DNA of 27,882 nucleotides from JBOFFC01 sp051648405 (GCA_051648405.1 JBOFFC010000120.1:1-27882); one strand, 5' to 3'. Shown: positions 1-7,708, counted from the first letter of the stretch. Numbers and translations are program-made. Notes: generated by a model from the sequence alone, not told the origin.

Positions 1-2371
1 CGCCCCCCGAGTCGAGTCGGTCGCTGAAGACCTGCCGCACCACCGCGGCGACGGCGTTCACGTCGGCGTTCTCCACGGGGATCAGCCGTGGCCGGCCGGC
101 CGCCTCGATCCGATCAGGCCCGCGCGGTTGGTCGATCACTAGCAGCAACTGCTCGACGGTCTGCAAGTCACGCGGCGTGGCGTTCACCAGCAGCGCGTTG
201 AGGCGCACGTCGGGAAAGACATCAACGGCGACGCTCGTGAAGCCACCCCCTGAGCCTCCCGCGCCTCCCATCCCCAACAGATCTCCTACCAAGTCTCCCC
301 CCGAGCCGCCGATCGCCGCGCCGGCGAGGTCCCCAACCAGCGAGCTCCCGCCGCCACTCTTGCCGCCGAATACCGCTTGCAGGGTCACCGCCGCGGTCGC
401 GGCGTCGGAGTACTTCAGGTAGAAGACGGCGAACTTACGCGACTGACTCTGCGCGTTCCCGGCGACCGCTTCGAGGAGTTGCTCGAAGAGGTCCAGCGCC
501 TCGGGGTCGTCGCTGGCGACGACCGTCGTCGAGGCCCCGGGGGCGACGATCACCGGCGAGCCCTTTGCGCCGGGCTTTCGCTCGGGAGTCGGCGACTGCG
601 TCTCGGCCGCGAACCGCGCCCGGACGCGGTGGAGGGAAGCGCCGCGGCTCTCGACTCCCTCCGGCTCTTCCGCGGCGCCGTCGTCCGGCAGCGACTTGTG
701 CTGCGTCTCCTCGGCTTGTCGGCGTTCGGCTTCGGCGCCGGGGCGGAAACCGGGGATCGCGCCGGTCGGTTCGAGCACCTCCAGCGGGTTGGTGCGGAGC
801 GCCGGCCAGAGGGCCTCGATCCGCTGGAGCGCCTCGCGCGCGGCGGCGCCCCCCAGGGGGACCGTCCGCACGTTGCCAAGGTCGGCGCCGCCGCGGGCCT
901 CGGGGGACTCGCCGAGCTGGCCGACGAGCTCCTTGATCTGCGCAACCTGCGCCGCGTTGCCGCGCACGATGAGCGCCCCCGCCACGCGGTCGGCCTCGAC
1001 GACCGGCGCGCGGGGATCGACCTCGTCCTTCTTCTTGCCGGGGTTGAACAGCTTGTTGACCATCGACGCGGCCGAGACCGGGTCGATGTCCCCCACGGGG
1101 ATCAGCTCCACGCGCCGGCCGTCTTGCTGCAGCTTGCCGAGCGCGGCGCGGACCGAGGCGTGCTCGGCTTCGCTCGCCATCGCGATCAGGTTCTGCGTCT
1201 GCGGATCGACCGCCAGCCGCGCGGTGGTCGAGCCGGCCAGCAACGTCTGGAGGACGGCGAGGACTGACTCGGCGTCGGCCCCATTGGTGGGGTAGACGCG
1301 GAGCTCGGCCGGCTCCGCGGTGAACGTCGTTGTGCGCCCCATCGCCTCGAGCACGCCGCGCATCACGCGGATCCGCCCGGCCGTCTCGGTCACCTGGATC
1401 ATCCCCGCCTCGGGGAGGACGACGATCGCCCCCTGCGGGCCGACGAGGCGCTGCAACTCGTCGGCGGCCGCCTCGGGCCCGACGGCGCCGAGCGGGAAGA
1501 GCACCCGCACGAGCTCGTACTCGCCGCGCTCGTCGAGCTTCGCGAGCGGCACGTCGGTCACGACGTTCGGCGGGACGCGGTCCTCGAGGTTCACTACCAG
1601 CAGCATGCGGTCCTTGCGGACCAGCGTGTACCCCTTGGTCAGCAGCACGCCGTTGAGGACGTCGAGCGCTTCGGCCGGCGTGTAGCGGCGGTCGTCGAAG
1701 TACGTCAGCGACCCGGGGGGCGCCGTGTCGGAGACGAGCGACAGCCCCGCGCGCTCGGCGAACCAATCGAGCACGTCCTCCCAAGGCTGGCGGCGAAAGT
1801 TGAACGACAGCAGCCCGTCGTCGGGCTCTGGGCTCTGGGCTGCGCTCGCGGCCGGAGGCCCGTCGCTTGGCGCCAGGTCGGCCTCCGCGCCTGCTTCTGG
1901 TTGCGGCGTGGCGTCCGGCGCAGTCGCCTGGGTTGTCTCCGCGGCAGGTTGCTGGGCGACTGGCGCGTCGGCCGGCGCGGCTGGCTGCTTCAATGCGGCG
2001 TCGTCACGCGACGCGACGATCTTGGCGAGGGCCGCGCGCTGGTCGGCGGTGAGCACCTCGCTCGCGAGGCGCTCGGACTCCGCCCGGTGAGGGGCCAAGG
2101 CCGCGAGCCGCACTTCCGGGCTGGCCCCGCGGTTGGCGAGCACGAGGCGAAGCCCCTCGGCCTCGCGTGAGTCGGCGACCCCCCAGAGGCGTTCAGTTTG
2201 CGCCTCGGTCAGGCCTAGCTCGCCGGCGACTTCGGGCTCGAGCGCCACGGCAAGCGAGCCGAGGAGCTCGACTTCGGCAGCCGGCGTGGTCGCCGCTAGG
2301 GCCAGGCACAGGGCGAGCCCCAGCGCCGCGGGGCGAGCGAAAGTCGGGCGGCGGCGGTCGGTGGCGTTCAA
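1..2371 (-). CDS. Secretin-family (GspD/PulD-like) protein, N-terminal part, cut by window start
   Basis: This reading frame is open from a TTG at 2371 to the window edge, about 790 codons, so the C-terminal secretin barrel is not visible. Residues 1-32 form a signal peptide (basic start, ALGLALCLALAATTPAA). After a linker rich in Ala, Pro and Gln, an N0/STN-like domain begins near residue 186 (LLSFNFRRQPWEDVLDWF). Repeated secretin N domains follow near residues 280, 355, 420 and 650, with motifs such as FYLKYSDAATAAVTLQAVF and VRLNALLVNATPRDLQTVEQ. A Gly-rich stretch of about 40 residues interrupts the last visible repeat. Known for the family: such proteins form outer-membrane channels for type II secretion or type IV pili. 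No in-frame ATG or GTG lies near the signal peptide and no Shine-Dalgarno is clear, so the TTG start is inferred from the signal peptide. The family call is firm; which secretion system it serves is not known. Confidence 0.88.
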   Translation of the reverse strand, partial: MNATDRRRPTFARPAALGLALCLALAATTPAAEVELLGSLAVALEPEVAGELGLTEAQTERLWGVADSREAEGLRLVLANRGASPEVRLAALAPHRAESERLASEVLTADQRAALAKIVASRDDAALKQPAAPADAPVAQQPAAETTQATAPDATPQPEAGAEADLAPSDGPPAASAAQSPEPDDGLLSFNFRRQPWEDVLDWFAERAGLSLVSDTAPPGSLTYFDDRRYTPAEALDVLNGVLLTKGYTLVRKDRMLLVVNLEDRVPPNVVTDVPLAKLDERGEYELVRVLFPLGAVGPEAAADELQRLVGPQGAIVVLPEAGMIQVTETAGRIRVMRGVLEAMGRTTTFTAEPAELRVYPTNGADAESVLAVLQTLLAGSTTARLAVDPQTQNLIAMASEAEHASVRAALGKLQQDGRRVELIPVGDIDPVSAASMVNKLFNPGKKKDEVDPRAPVVEADRVAGALIVRGNAAQVAQIKELVGQLGESPEARGGADLGNVRTVPLGGAAAREALQRIEALWPALRTNPLEVLEPTGAIPGFRPGAEAERRQAEETQHKSLPDDGAAEEPEGVESRGASLHRVRARFAAETQSPTPERKPGAKGSPVIVAPGASTTVVASDDPEALDLFEQLLEAVAGNAQSQSRKFAVFYLKYSDAATAAVTLQAVFGGKSGGGSSLVGDLAGAAIGGSGGDLVGDLLGMGGAGGSGGGFTSVAVDVFPDVRLNALLVNATPRDLQTVEQLLLVIDQPRGPDRIEAAGRPRLIPVENADVNAVAAVVRQVFSDRLDSGG

Positions 2372-2460
2372 ACGCGGTTCGTCGGTTCCTCGGCGGTCGC
2401 CCCCACGGCGACACCCTGAGATTCTACGGTAATCCAAAGCGCAGCGGGCCGTAACGATCG

Positions 2461-2668
2461 AACCCCCATCCGCCCGCATGGTTCCGCCGAAACGTCCCCC
2501 GACGGGGCCGAAAGTCCGTCCTTGCTTCGCGAGGGGCCCGACGGTACGGTAAAGCCAACAACGGGATTTGTGGCCGCTTGCAGCCGACGCCTGCTAAAGA
2601 GCCATCACCCGCTTCGCGATAACCCGCGGTTGGCCCGGCCACAAGGTTGGCTGGCTCACTTGGGGGTT
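2461..2668 (+). ncRNA. Candidate structured RNA or 5' leader upstream of the PLP-enzyme gene
   Basis: Three complementary pairs are nested in order. AACCCCCA (2461-2468) pairs with TGGGGGTT (2661-2668). AGCCAAC (2553-2559) pairs with GTTGGCT (2646-2652). TTGTGGCC (2568-2575) pairs with GGCCACAA (2637-2644), extendable by one G-U pair. Smaller hairpins fit inside: CTTGC/GCGAG at 2521-2533 and GCAG/CTGC at 2580-2594. The element lies in the divergent gap, has no credible ORF, and is followed 38 nt later by an intrinsic terminator on the same strand. It could be a riboswitch-like leader of the gene at 2827 or an independent small RNA. I compared it by memory with RNase P, tmRNA, SRP, cobalamin and SAM-I RNAs and found no match. 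The pairing is seen; the function is unknown. Confidence 0.5.
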
Positions 2669-2706
2669 AGGCCGCGGGGCGAGGGGCTTTTACGCACGCA
2701 CGCACG

Positions 2707-2737
2707 CGCCACGGGTCTTGCCCGGTGGCGTTTTTTT
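2707..2737 (+). terminator. Intrinsic terminator between the candidate RNA and the PLP-enzyme gene
   Basis: CGCCAC (2707-2712) pairs with GTGGCG (2725-2730). An inner GGG/CCC pair sits across one bulged G, and the loop is TCTTG. Seven Ts follow at 2731-2737, so it acts on plus-strand transcripts; the other strand has no T-run. No plus-strand gene lies upstream, and the next start codon is 90 nt downstream. It should therefore end a small RNA or act as an attenuator for the gene at 2827. Confidence 0.78.
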
Positions 2738-2826
2738 GTCCTCGCGTGGAATGGCGGGGCGGGCGTCCCCGGGGCGACTCCACCGACGGCCTTGCGTTAG
2801 GCCCCCGGACAAACGAGCGACCCACG

Positions 2827-4074
2827 ATGCCCCCCACCACGACCCCCCCGGCCCCTAGCGACACCCCCGCGGCGGCAGATCGCCCCCAGCGCGTCGGCGC
2901 CCCGCAGCCCGGCCAGTCGACCTTGGCAGTACACGCCGGCGAGGCCCGGCAGAAGCCGGGCGACTCGATCACCGACCCGATCTTCTGCGCATCGACCTAC
3001 ACCTTCGCCGACACGCAGGCGGTAATCGACTACATCGAGCAGGACCAGCAGCGCGAAGAGTACGGCCGCTACGGCAACCCGGGCGAGCGCGTCGTCGAGA
3101 AGAAGCTCGCGGCGCTCGAGGGCGCCGAGACAGCGATCCTCTACGCGAGCGGCATGGCGGCGTTCGTCGGCCTGCTGATGAGCAAGGTCAACCAGGGAGA
3201 CGAGGTCGTCTTCTTCGACGAGTGTTACCACCGCAGCCGCGAGTTCTGCAACAAGCACCTCGCGCGGTTCGGAGTCACCACGCACACGGTGAAGACCGGC
3301 GACTACGAAGCGATGGAGCGGGCGATCACCCCGCGCACGCGGATGCTGATCAGCGAGTCACCCACCAACCCGCACCAGAGCTGCATCGACCTCGACCGCT
3401 ACGTCGACGTCGGCCGACGCAACGGCGTCGAGACGATGATCGACGCCACGCTGGCGACCCCCTACAACCTGCGACCGATCGAGGCGGGGATCGACTACGT
3501 CCTGCACTCGGCGACCAAGTACCTGGGGGGCCACAACGACCTGCTGGCGGGGTGCGTCGCCGGATCGAAGGAGCAGCTCGACCCGGTGCGGAACCTGCGC
3601 GGAATCATGGGGGCGATCAACAGCCCCCACAACGTCTACCTGCTGCAGCGCGGCCTGAAGACGTTCGAGCTGCGGATGCAGCGGCACAACCAGAACGGCT
3701 TGGCTGTCGCGAGGTTCCTCGAAGCGCACCCGCGCGTCGAGAAGGTCTACTACCCGGGCCTCGAGTCGCACCGCGACCACGCCGTCGCCCGCAAGTACAT
3801 GCGAGGTTACGGCGGGTTGGTGACGTTCCTGCTGAAGGACGCCGACTGGCGCGAGACGGCGAGCGTCGTCGATGCCGCGCGCGTCTGCCGGATCGCCCCG
3901 AGCCTGGGGGGGGTCGAGACGCTCATCGAGCAGCCGCTCGTGATGAGCTACTACAAGTGCTCGCCCGAGGAACGCGCGCGGTTTGGGATCCCCGACAACA
4001 TGATCCGCCTGGCGTGCGGGATCGAAGACCCCGACGACTTGGTGGCGGACCTCGACCAGGCTCTGCACGCTTGA
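2827..4074 (+). CDS. Cys/Met metabolism PLP-dependent enzyme (cystathionine gamma-synthase/lyase-like)
   Basis: This is a fold-type I PLP enzyme of the trans-sulfuration family, 415 residues, acting in the cytoplasm. Family hallmarks are YGRYGNP (79-85), the YASGMAA stretch (106-112), Asp206 in MIDATLATP for the PLP ring nitrogen, and the Schiff-base Lys231 in HSATKYLGGHNDLL. The C-terminal MIRLACGIEDPDDLVADL matches family ends. I chose ATG 2827 because the 34 codons upstream in the open frame run into intergenic sequence and do not resemble the family. Members include cystathionine gamma-synthase, beta- and gamma-lyases, O-acetylhomoserine sulfhydrylase and methionine gamma-lyase, and sequence alone does not let me choose. 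The first 30 residues are Pro/Thr/Ala-rich and probably disordered. acpS follows after 42 bp on the same strand. The preceding structured RNA and terminator suggest regulation by transcript read-through. Confidence 0.92.
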   Translation: MPPTTTPPAPSDTPAAADRPQRVGAPQPGQSTLAVHAGEARQKPGDSITDPIFCASTYTFADTQAVIDYIEQDQQREEYGRYGNPGERVVEKKLAALEGAETAILYASGMAAFVGLLMSKVNQGDEVVFFDECYHRSREFCNKHLARFGVTTHTVKTGDYEAMERAITPRTRMLISESPTNPHQSCIDLDRYVDVGRRNGVETMIDATLATPYNLRPIEAGIDYVLHSATKYLGGHNDLLAGCVAGSKEQLDPVRNLRGIMGAINSPHNVYLLQRGLKTFELRMQRHNQNGLAVARFLEAHPRVEKVYYPGLESHRDHAVARKYMRGYGGLVTFLLKDADWRETASVVDAARVCRIAPSLGGVETLIEQPLVMSYYKCSPEERARFGIPDNMIRLACGIEDPDDLVADLDQALHA

Positions 4075-4116
4075 CCGCTCGTTGCAGGAACTGACACGTC
4101 ACCGCGGGCGGCTCGC

Positions 4117-4497
4117 ATGGCCATCGTTGGAATCGGCGCCGACATCATCGAGTGCCTGCGCATCGCGCAGATGATCGAACGGCACGGGGAGCTGTTCATC
4201 GCCCGCGTGTACACCGAGCACGAGATCGCCTACTGCTCGGAACGCAAAGCGGCGACACAGCACTACGCCGGGCGCTGGGCCGCCAAGGAGGCGGTCCTCA
4301 AGGCGCTCGGCACCGGGTGGGTGAAGGGGATCGGTTGGCGCGACGTCGAGGTCCGCAACGCCCCGTCCGGCGCCCCATCGGTCCGCTTCCACGGCGGGGC
4401 CCGCGAGGTGCTCGAGCGCAGCGGGATCCAACGCGTGCACCTCTCGATCAGCCACTGCCGGTCGCACGCCACGGCGTACGCGATCGCGGAGGACTGA
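4117..4497 (+). CDS. acpS: Holo-[acyl-carrier-protein] synthase
   Basis: AcpS transfers the 4'-phosphopantetheine arm of CoA to the conserved Ser of acyl carrier protein, activating it for fatty acid synthesis. The 126-residue length is normal for the trimeric AcpS type. The metal-binding motifs are present: Asp9 in VGIGADIIE and Glu58 in GRWAAKEAVLKALGTG. The C-terminal VHLSISHCRSHATAYAIAE is the usual ending. The start ATG at 4117 gives the canonical N-terminus; no Shine-Dalgarno is visible. It lies 42 bp after the PLP-enzyme gene and probably shares its transcript. Its stop is 15 bp from the convergent stop of the TadE-like gene, with no terminator between them. The function is confident from catalytic motifs and size. 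Confidence 0.95.
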   Translation: MAIVGIGADIIECLRIAQMIERHGELFIARVYTEHEIAYCSERKAATQHYAGRWAAKEAVLKALGTGWVKGIGWRDVEVRNAPSGAPSVRFHGGAREVLERSGIQRVHLSISHCRSHATAYAIAED

Positions 4498-4512
4498 ATC
4501 GCCAGCTCGGCG

Positions 4513-4953
4513 TCAGGGAGTGAAGGCCACGTTCTCGTGGTCGAGCGTCATCTCGGCGGTGACGTCCATGCCGGTGAAGAACTTTGGCGTGCACCAACTG
4601 TTTTGGCCGTAGTTGCACGACGCGCGGACCGTCACGGTGCGTGTCCCGGTCGTGATCACGGCGGGGGTCACGACGATCGTCGGACTGATGACCCCCGCGA
4701 CACGCAAACGATCGGCGACGGCGGTCGTGACCTGGGCGGCCGTGGCCCCCGGGACGATCCCCGTCCGGGCGCCCTGGTACACGGCCTGGTCGAGCGAGTG
4801 TCGCACGACGTGGAAACGCGCCACCTCGATCATCGCCAAGAACAGGAAGAAGACGATCGAGGCCGAGAACGCGAACTCGACCGCCGCGGCGCCCCTTCGC
4901 AGGGGGCCGCGGCGGTTCCGCGGACGGTCGTTTTGTGCGCGTTGGCGTTTCAT
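4513..4953 (-). CDS. TadE-like pseudopilin/pilus assembly protein (last gene of the cluster)
   Basis: This 146-residue protein has the TadE architecture. A basic N-terminus (RPRNRRGPLRRGAAAVEFAF) leads into one transmembrane helix at about residues 26-45, with Glu just inside it (AVEFAF), followed by an extracytoplasmic segment. The TadE signature region continues as MIEVARFHVVRHSLDQAVYQGAR, given here in two parts: MIEVARFHVVRHS and LDQAVYQGAR. Two Cys residues later (ASCNYGQNSWC) may form a disulfide. TadE-type minor pseudopilins belong to Flp/Tad pili in other bacteria. In planctomycetes such genes often occur without an obvious Tad ATPase nearby, as here. The start is 11 bp after the stop of the VWA gene, indicating an operon. 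The fold class is confident; pilus function is inferred. Confidence 0.85.
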   Translation of the reverse strand: MKRQRAQNDRPRNRRGPLRRGAAAVEFAFSASIVFFLFLAMIEVARFHVVRHSLDQAVYQGARTGIVPGATAAQVTTAVADRLRVAGVISPTIVVTPAVITTGTRTVTVRASCNYGQNSWCTPKFFTGMDVTAEMTLDHENVAFTP

Positions 4954-4964
4954 CGCAGCGCTTC

Positions 4965-6161
4965 TCAGTGGATGAGGACCGCGGGCAACTGCTCAGCGAT
5001 CTGTTCGAAAGCGCTCTGGAGCTGCGTGCCGGTCACCGCGTGGTAGTGACGCCCGCCGCCGACCTGGGCGACGCGCGACATCACCGCCGTGTCGGCGTTC
5101 TCGCCGAACGAGATCGCGTGGATCGTGATCCGATCGGCGGCGAGCGTCGTCGCCGTCGTCACGGGGTCGGCGCCGGCCGTCCGGCGCCCGTCTGACAACA
5201 AGATCAGCGTGCGGTTGGCGGTCGATCGGGTCTCCGGCCGCAGCAGCACGGTCCGCCCGCTCGTGAGCCCCGACGCGATGTTCGTGTCGCCGATGATCGG
5301 GTTCTGAGCGATCTGGATCGCCGCGCTCAAGAACCGCGAAGTGTCGCTGCTCATCAGCTGGTTGGCCGTCACCTCGGTCGAGTTGTACAGGCCGAAGGTG
5401 TAGGCGCTGGCGTACGACACGAGCCCGATCTGCGGGTTCAGGTTCCTGCGATCGACGACCGTCTTGAAGGTCTGCAGCGCGCTGGTGAGCGCCGCCCAAC
5501 GGCTCTCGGTCGGGTGCGGAGGGCGGAAGTAGTTCTGGAGCGTCGAGTCGTTTACCTGGCTTCCGGGGTAACGGAAGTCCACGCCCGACATGTCCCAGGC
5601 CATCGACGCCGAGCGGTCAACCACGACGCAGATGTCGTGGTCGTAGCGGCCGGCGATCGCGCGCTTCTCGAGCGAGAACGTGTCGGTGTCGACGAGGCTC
5701 GCGAACAGCACCGGGACCGCCGCCCCCGACCCCCCCGGCCCCAGTCGCGCCGTGACGCGAGCCGAGTTGAGGGGCGGCTGATTCAGCGAGAAGCTGTACC
5801 CGCCGTTCCCGTTCGGCATGCTGTTCCCGAACTCGATGTCGCCGTCGCGCAGCGAGAACGACTGCCCCCCAATGCGGTACTGCGACGCGATGTTGCGGGC
5901 CGAGGTGCGCGCCGAGGCTTGTGACTGCGTGCGGCTGAGCGACACCACCGCGGCCTTGGCGGCCGCGTCCGACGCGGCGCGGAGCTGCGAATGCGAGAGC
6001 TCGATGTACGACCAGTTCAACATCAGCGCGCCGAAGCTGATCAGCACCGTGCACATCACGGCGACCAGCACCAGAGTCGCCCCGCGACGGTCGCGGGGGC
6101 GCCGCACGCTGGAGCGCAGTGCGCGGCGGCTTCGAGGCTTACTTTGCGGAACGGCGTTCAT
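4965..6161 (-). CDS. TadG-like membrane protein with von Willebrand factor A domain
   Basis: This is a 398-residue protein. A basic N-terminus (about 1-27, RRPRDRRGATLVLVAVMC) leads to one transmembrane helix at about 29-48. A TadE/TadG-like amphipathic helix follows (LSHSQLRAASDAAAKAAVVS). A VWA domain starts near residue 176 with the metal-ion-dependent adhesion motif DRSAS (Asp182, Ser184, Ser186), and ILLSDGRRTAG continues the Rossmann core to the C-terminus. Known for the family: VWA domains bind ligands through a coordinated divalent metal, and TadG-type proteins anchor or assemble surface appendages. Cellular position is probably inner membrane with the VWA domain outside. It sits between two TadE-like genes. 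The ATG at 6161 has no Shine-Dalgarno. Domain assignment is firm; the binding partner is unknown. Confidence 0.87.
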   Translation of the reverse strand: MNAVPQSKPRSRRALRSSVRRPRDRRGATLVLVAVMCTVLISFGALMLNWSYIELSHSQLRAASDAAAKAAVVSLSRTQSQASARTSARNIASQYRIGGQSFSLRDGDIEFGNSMPNGNGGYSFSLNQPPLNSARVTARLGPGGSGAAVPVLFASLVDTDTFSLEKRAIAGRYDHDICVVVDRSASMAWDMSGVDFRYPGSQVNDSTLQNYFRPPHPTESRWAALTSALQTFKTVVDRRNLNPQIGLVSYASAYTFGLYNSTEVTANQLMSSDTSRFLSAAIQIAQNPIIGDTNIASGLTSGRTVLLRPETRSTANRTLILLSDGRRTAGADPVTTATTLAADRITIHAISFGENADTAVMSRVAQVGGGRHYHAVTGTQLQSAFEQIAEQLPAVLIH

Positions 6162-6231
6162 GGAAGGGGTCCCGGGGCGGGTCAGAACGCGAAAGGGAAC
6201 TTTAACAAGGAGGGGTCAGCGCTGCGCTTGT

Positions 6232-6669
6232 CTACTCTCGAACCATGAACGCCGCCTCGGCCACGTCGGGGACGCTCCGCAGCACCAGGTTCGTCGAACT
6301 GTTGCCCGCGACCGGCGCCGCGACGTCGATCCGGATCGTGTCGCCACGGCTCACGACGCTCAGGTCGGCTGGCGTGATCGTGATCCGCGCGTTGCGGACC
6401 CGCCGCGCCGTCATCATCTGTGTGAATCGGTCTCGGACGGTCTGTGAGGTGACTCCGGGGCGGGCCGCCAAACGACCCGCCTCGTAGCTCGCTACCGACA
6501 ACGACTGTTTCAGGAACATCAGCTCACACAACTCGAGCGTGCCGAACACGATCGTCACCATCACCGGCAAGGCCAGCGCTAGCTCGGCGATCTCGACACC
6601 CAGCCGGCTCTCGCGGCGCAGCCCGCGCCGACGAGAGTTGAACCATCGTTTGCTAGGAGGAGAGTTCAT
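6232..6669 (-). CDS. TadE-like pseudopilin/pilus assembly protein (second gene of the cluster)
   Basis: This 145-residue protein resembles the TadE-like protein encoded at 4513-4953 in layout but not closely in sequence. It has a basic N-terminus with RRRGLRRESRLGVEIAELAL, and one transmembrane helix at about 27-47 with Glu residues at its entry. A TadE core follows (GTLELCELMFLKQSLSVASY, then EAGRLAARPG), and the C-terminal part is beta-rich. The next gene (VWA) starts 70 bp downstream and the DUF4114 gene ends 54 bp upstream, all on the minus strand. Two non-identical TadE proteins flanking a VWA/TadG protein suggest a heteromeric complex. This is inference; no ATPase, prepilin peptidase or secretin gene of a Tad locus is adjacent. 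Confidence 0.85.
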   Translation of the reverse strand: MNSPPSKRWFNSRRRGLRRESRLGVEIAELALALPVMVTIVFGTLELCELMFLKQSLSVASYEAGRLAARPGVTSQTVRDRFTQMMTARRVRNARITITPADLSVVSRGDTIRIDVAAPVAGNSSTNLVLRSVPDVAEAAFMVRE

Positions 6670-6723
6670 ATTCGGCTGGCTCGGGGAGCTGTCGTAGACG
6701 CTCGGGGCGACCCGTTCACGCGC

Positions 6724-7464
6724 TCACCGGGGGAGGATCGCGAGCGGGCCCTGGCCCAGGTCCGGACTCAAATCGACCACCACCACCACGTCGTTGTAGT
6801 CCAAGTCACCACCACCGGTGAGGTCTTCAAAGCCCAACAGCACGTACCGGTCGCCGAGGAGCCACGCCGAGAGGTGTTGCAGTCGATCGACGTTCGCCGC
6901 GTCGCGATTCGTGAAGATCGTCCGTCCGCCGTTGACCGCGTTCTGGATGATGAAGAACTCGAACGACGTCCCCTGCGGGAAGTTGCCGAGCTCGACCCAG
7001 TCCCCGGGGGCCAGCAGGTTGGGCCCGCCGAACGTGCCGTTCGACACGTCGGGCAACACGAGCTTCCGCGCGCCGTTGGTGGTCGAGCCCGCCATCGTGG
7101 TCGAGTAGCCGAGCGAGTTGCGGTAACCGGCCCCCTCGTTCAAGAAGTACACGCGGACCGGACGGTCCGAGTTTCGGAGCAAGAACAACCGGTCTTCGTC
7201 GAGTCGGGTGACACCACGCGCCGCGAACTCGACCCCCTCGCGGAGGTTCACGTTCACCAGACCCATGGCGTTGCCAAGGATCGTGTTGTTGAAGTCGAGC
7301 GAGCGGGCGTCGGAACCGGTGATGTGAACCTGTGCAGCGAGCGGCAGACCCAGCGGACGGGCCGGCGACTGGTCGGACCGGGGCACCGCGAACGCCGGAC
7401 GCGTCCCGGCGACGAGGGCGAGCGCCAACACTGCAGCGCAGCGGACTTGGGAACGCGTAACCAT
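6724..7464 (-). CDS. Secreted DUF4114-domain protein (first gene of the cluster)
   Basis: This 246-residue protein has a signal peptide at residues 1-26 (AAVLALALVAGTRPAFA before VPRSD). The C-terminal part carries the DUF4114 signature, GFEDLTGGGDLDYNDVVVVV, whose acidic residues are thought to bind calcium. Upstream of it, the segment around LLAPGDWVELGNFPQGTSFE is typical of the same domain. DUF4114 proteins are exported and often occur in cell-surface or biofilm-associated proteins; the biochemical role is not defined. The ATG at 7464 is preceded by a full AGGAGG at 9-nt spacing, which is unusual in this window and supports the start. As the first gene before TadE, VWA and TadE it is plausibly a secreted structural partner of the cluster. 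That functional link is inferred from gene order only. Confidence 0.82.
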   Translation of the reverse strand: MVTRSQVRCAAVLALALVAGTRPAFAVPRSDQSPARPLGLPLAAQVHITGSDARSLDFNNTILGNAMGLVNVNLREGVEFAARGVTRLDEDRLFLLRNSDRPVRVYFLNEGAGYRNSLGYSTTMAGSTTNGARKLVLPDVSNGTFGGPNLLAPGDWVELGNFPQGTSFEFFIIQNAVNGGRTIFTNRDAANVDRLQHLSAWLLGDRYVLLGFEDLTGGGDLDYNDVVVVVDLSPDLGQGPLAILPR

Positions 7465-7472
7465 GGGCGGGG

Positions 7473-7487
7473 CTCCTCCTCAGGAGG
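7473..7487 (-). promoter_or_regulatory. Strong Shine-Dalgarno inside a small hairpin before the DUF4114 gene
   Basis: On the minus strand AGGAGGAG lies nine bases before ATG 7464. Its GGAGG (plus 7475-7479) is complementary to CCTCC (plus 7483-7487) across a 3-nt loop. Just upstream TGCCGCGG (7491-7498) pairs with CCGCGGCA (7503-7510). The ribosome site could therefore be masked by local folding. Five base pairs is a weak hairpin, so regulation is only a suggestion. Confidence 0.5.
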
Positions 7488-7708
7488 GGGTGCCGCGGAA
7501 GCCCGCGGCAACGGGAAAAGGTGTGTGACAAGGGTGGAGAACCGCCGCCCAAGCGAGGGCATGTGGTCTTCCGTCTGAAATCTAGGTCACGATTCGCCGA
7601 GAGGCCGGGAAAAGCGCGGGAAACGACGCGCAGGGGGGGGGGAACGCCGCTCCCGGTCTGACCAGAAGCTGCGCCCGAAGGACCGACAAACCCCGCACAC
7701 GCCCCCCC

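Noticed and set aside
435..1784. Long minus-strand frame of 449 codons inside the secretin region
   Set aside because: It is Arg/Ala/Gly-rich high-GC shadow; the neighbouring minus frame encodes clear secretin N domains.
2500..2560. GAAAGTCC and CGACGGTACGGTAA resemble pieces of RNase P and cobalamin riboswitch consensus
   Set aside because: The other required elements, spacing and 3' conserved segments are absent.
2691..2708. Short ACGC tandem repeat
   Set aside because: Only four units next to the terminator; too short to call a functional repeat.
2725..2826. In-frame N-terminal extension of the PLP enzyme
   Set aside because: It overlaps the terminator T-run and is unlike the family; ATG 2827 is the better start.
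7633..7642. Run of ten G residues downstream of sthA
   Set aside because: It lies in a gap without a reading frame to phase-vary; it may even be a sequencing uncertainty.
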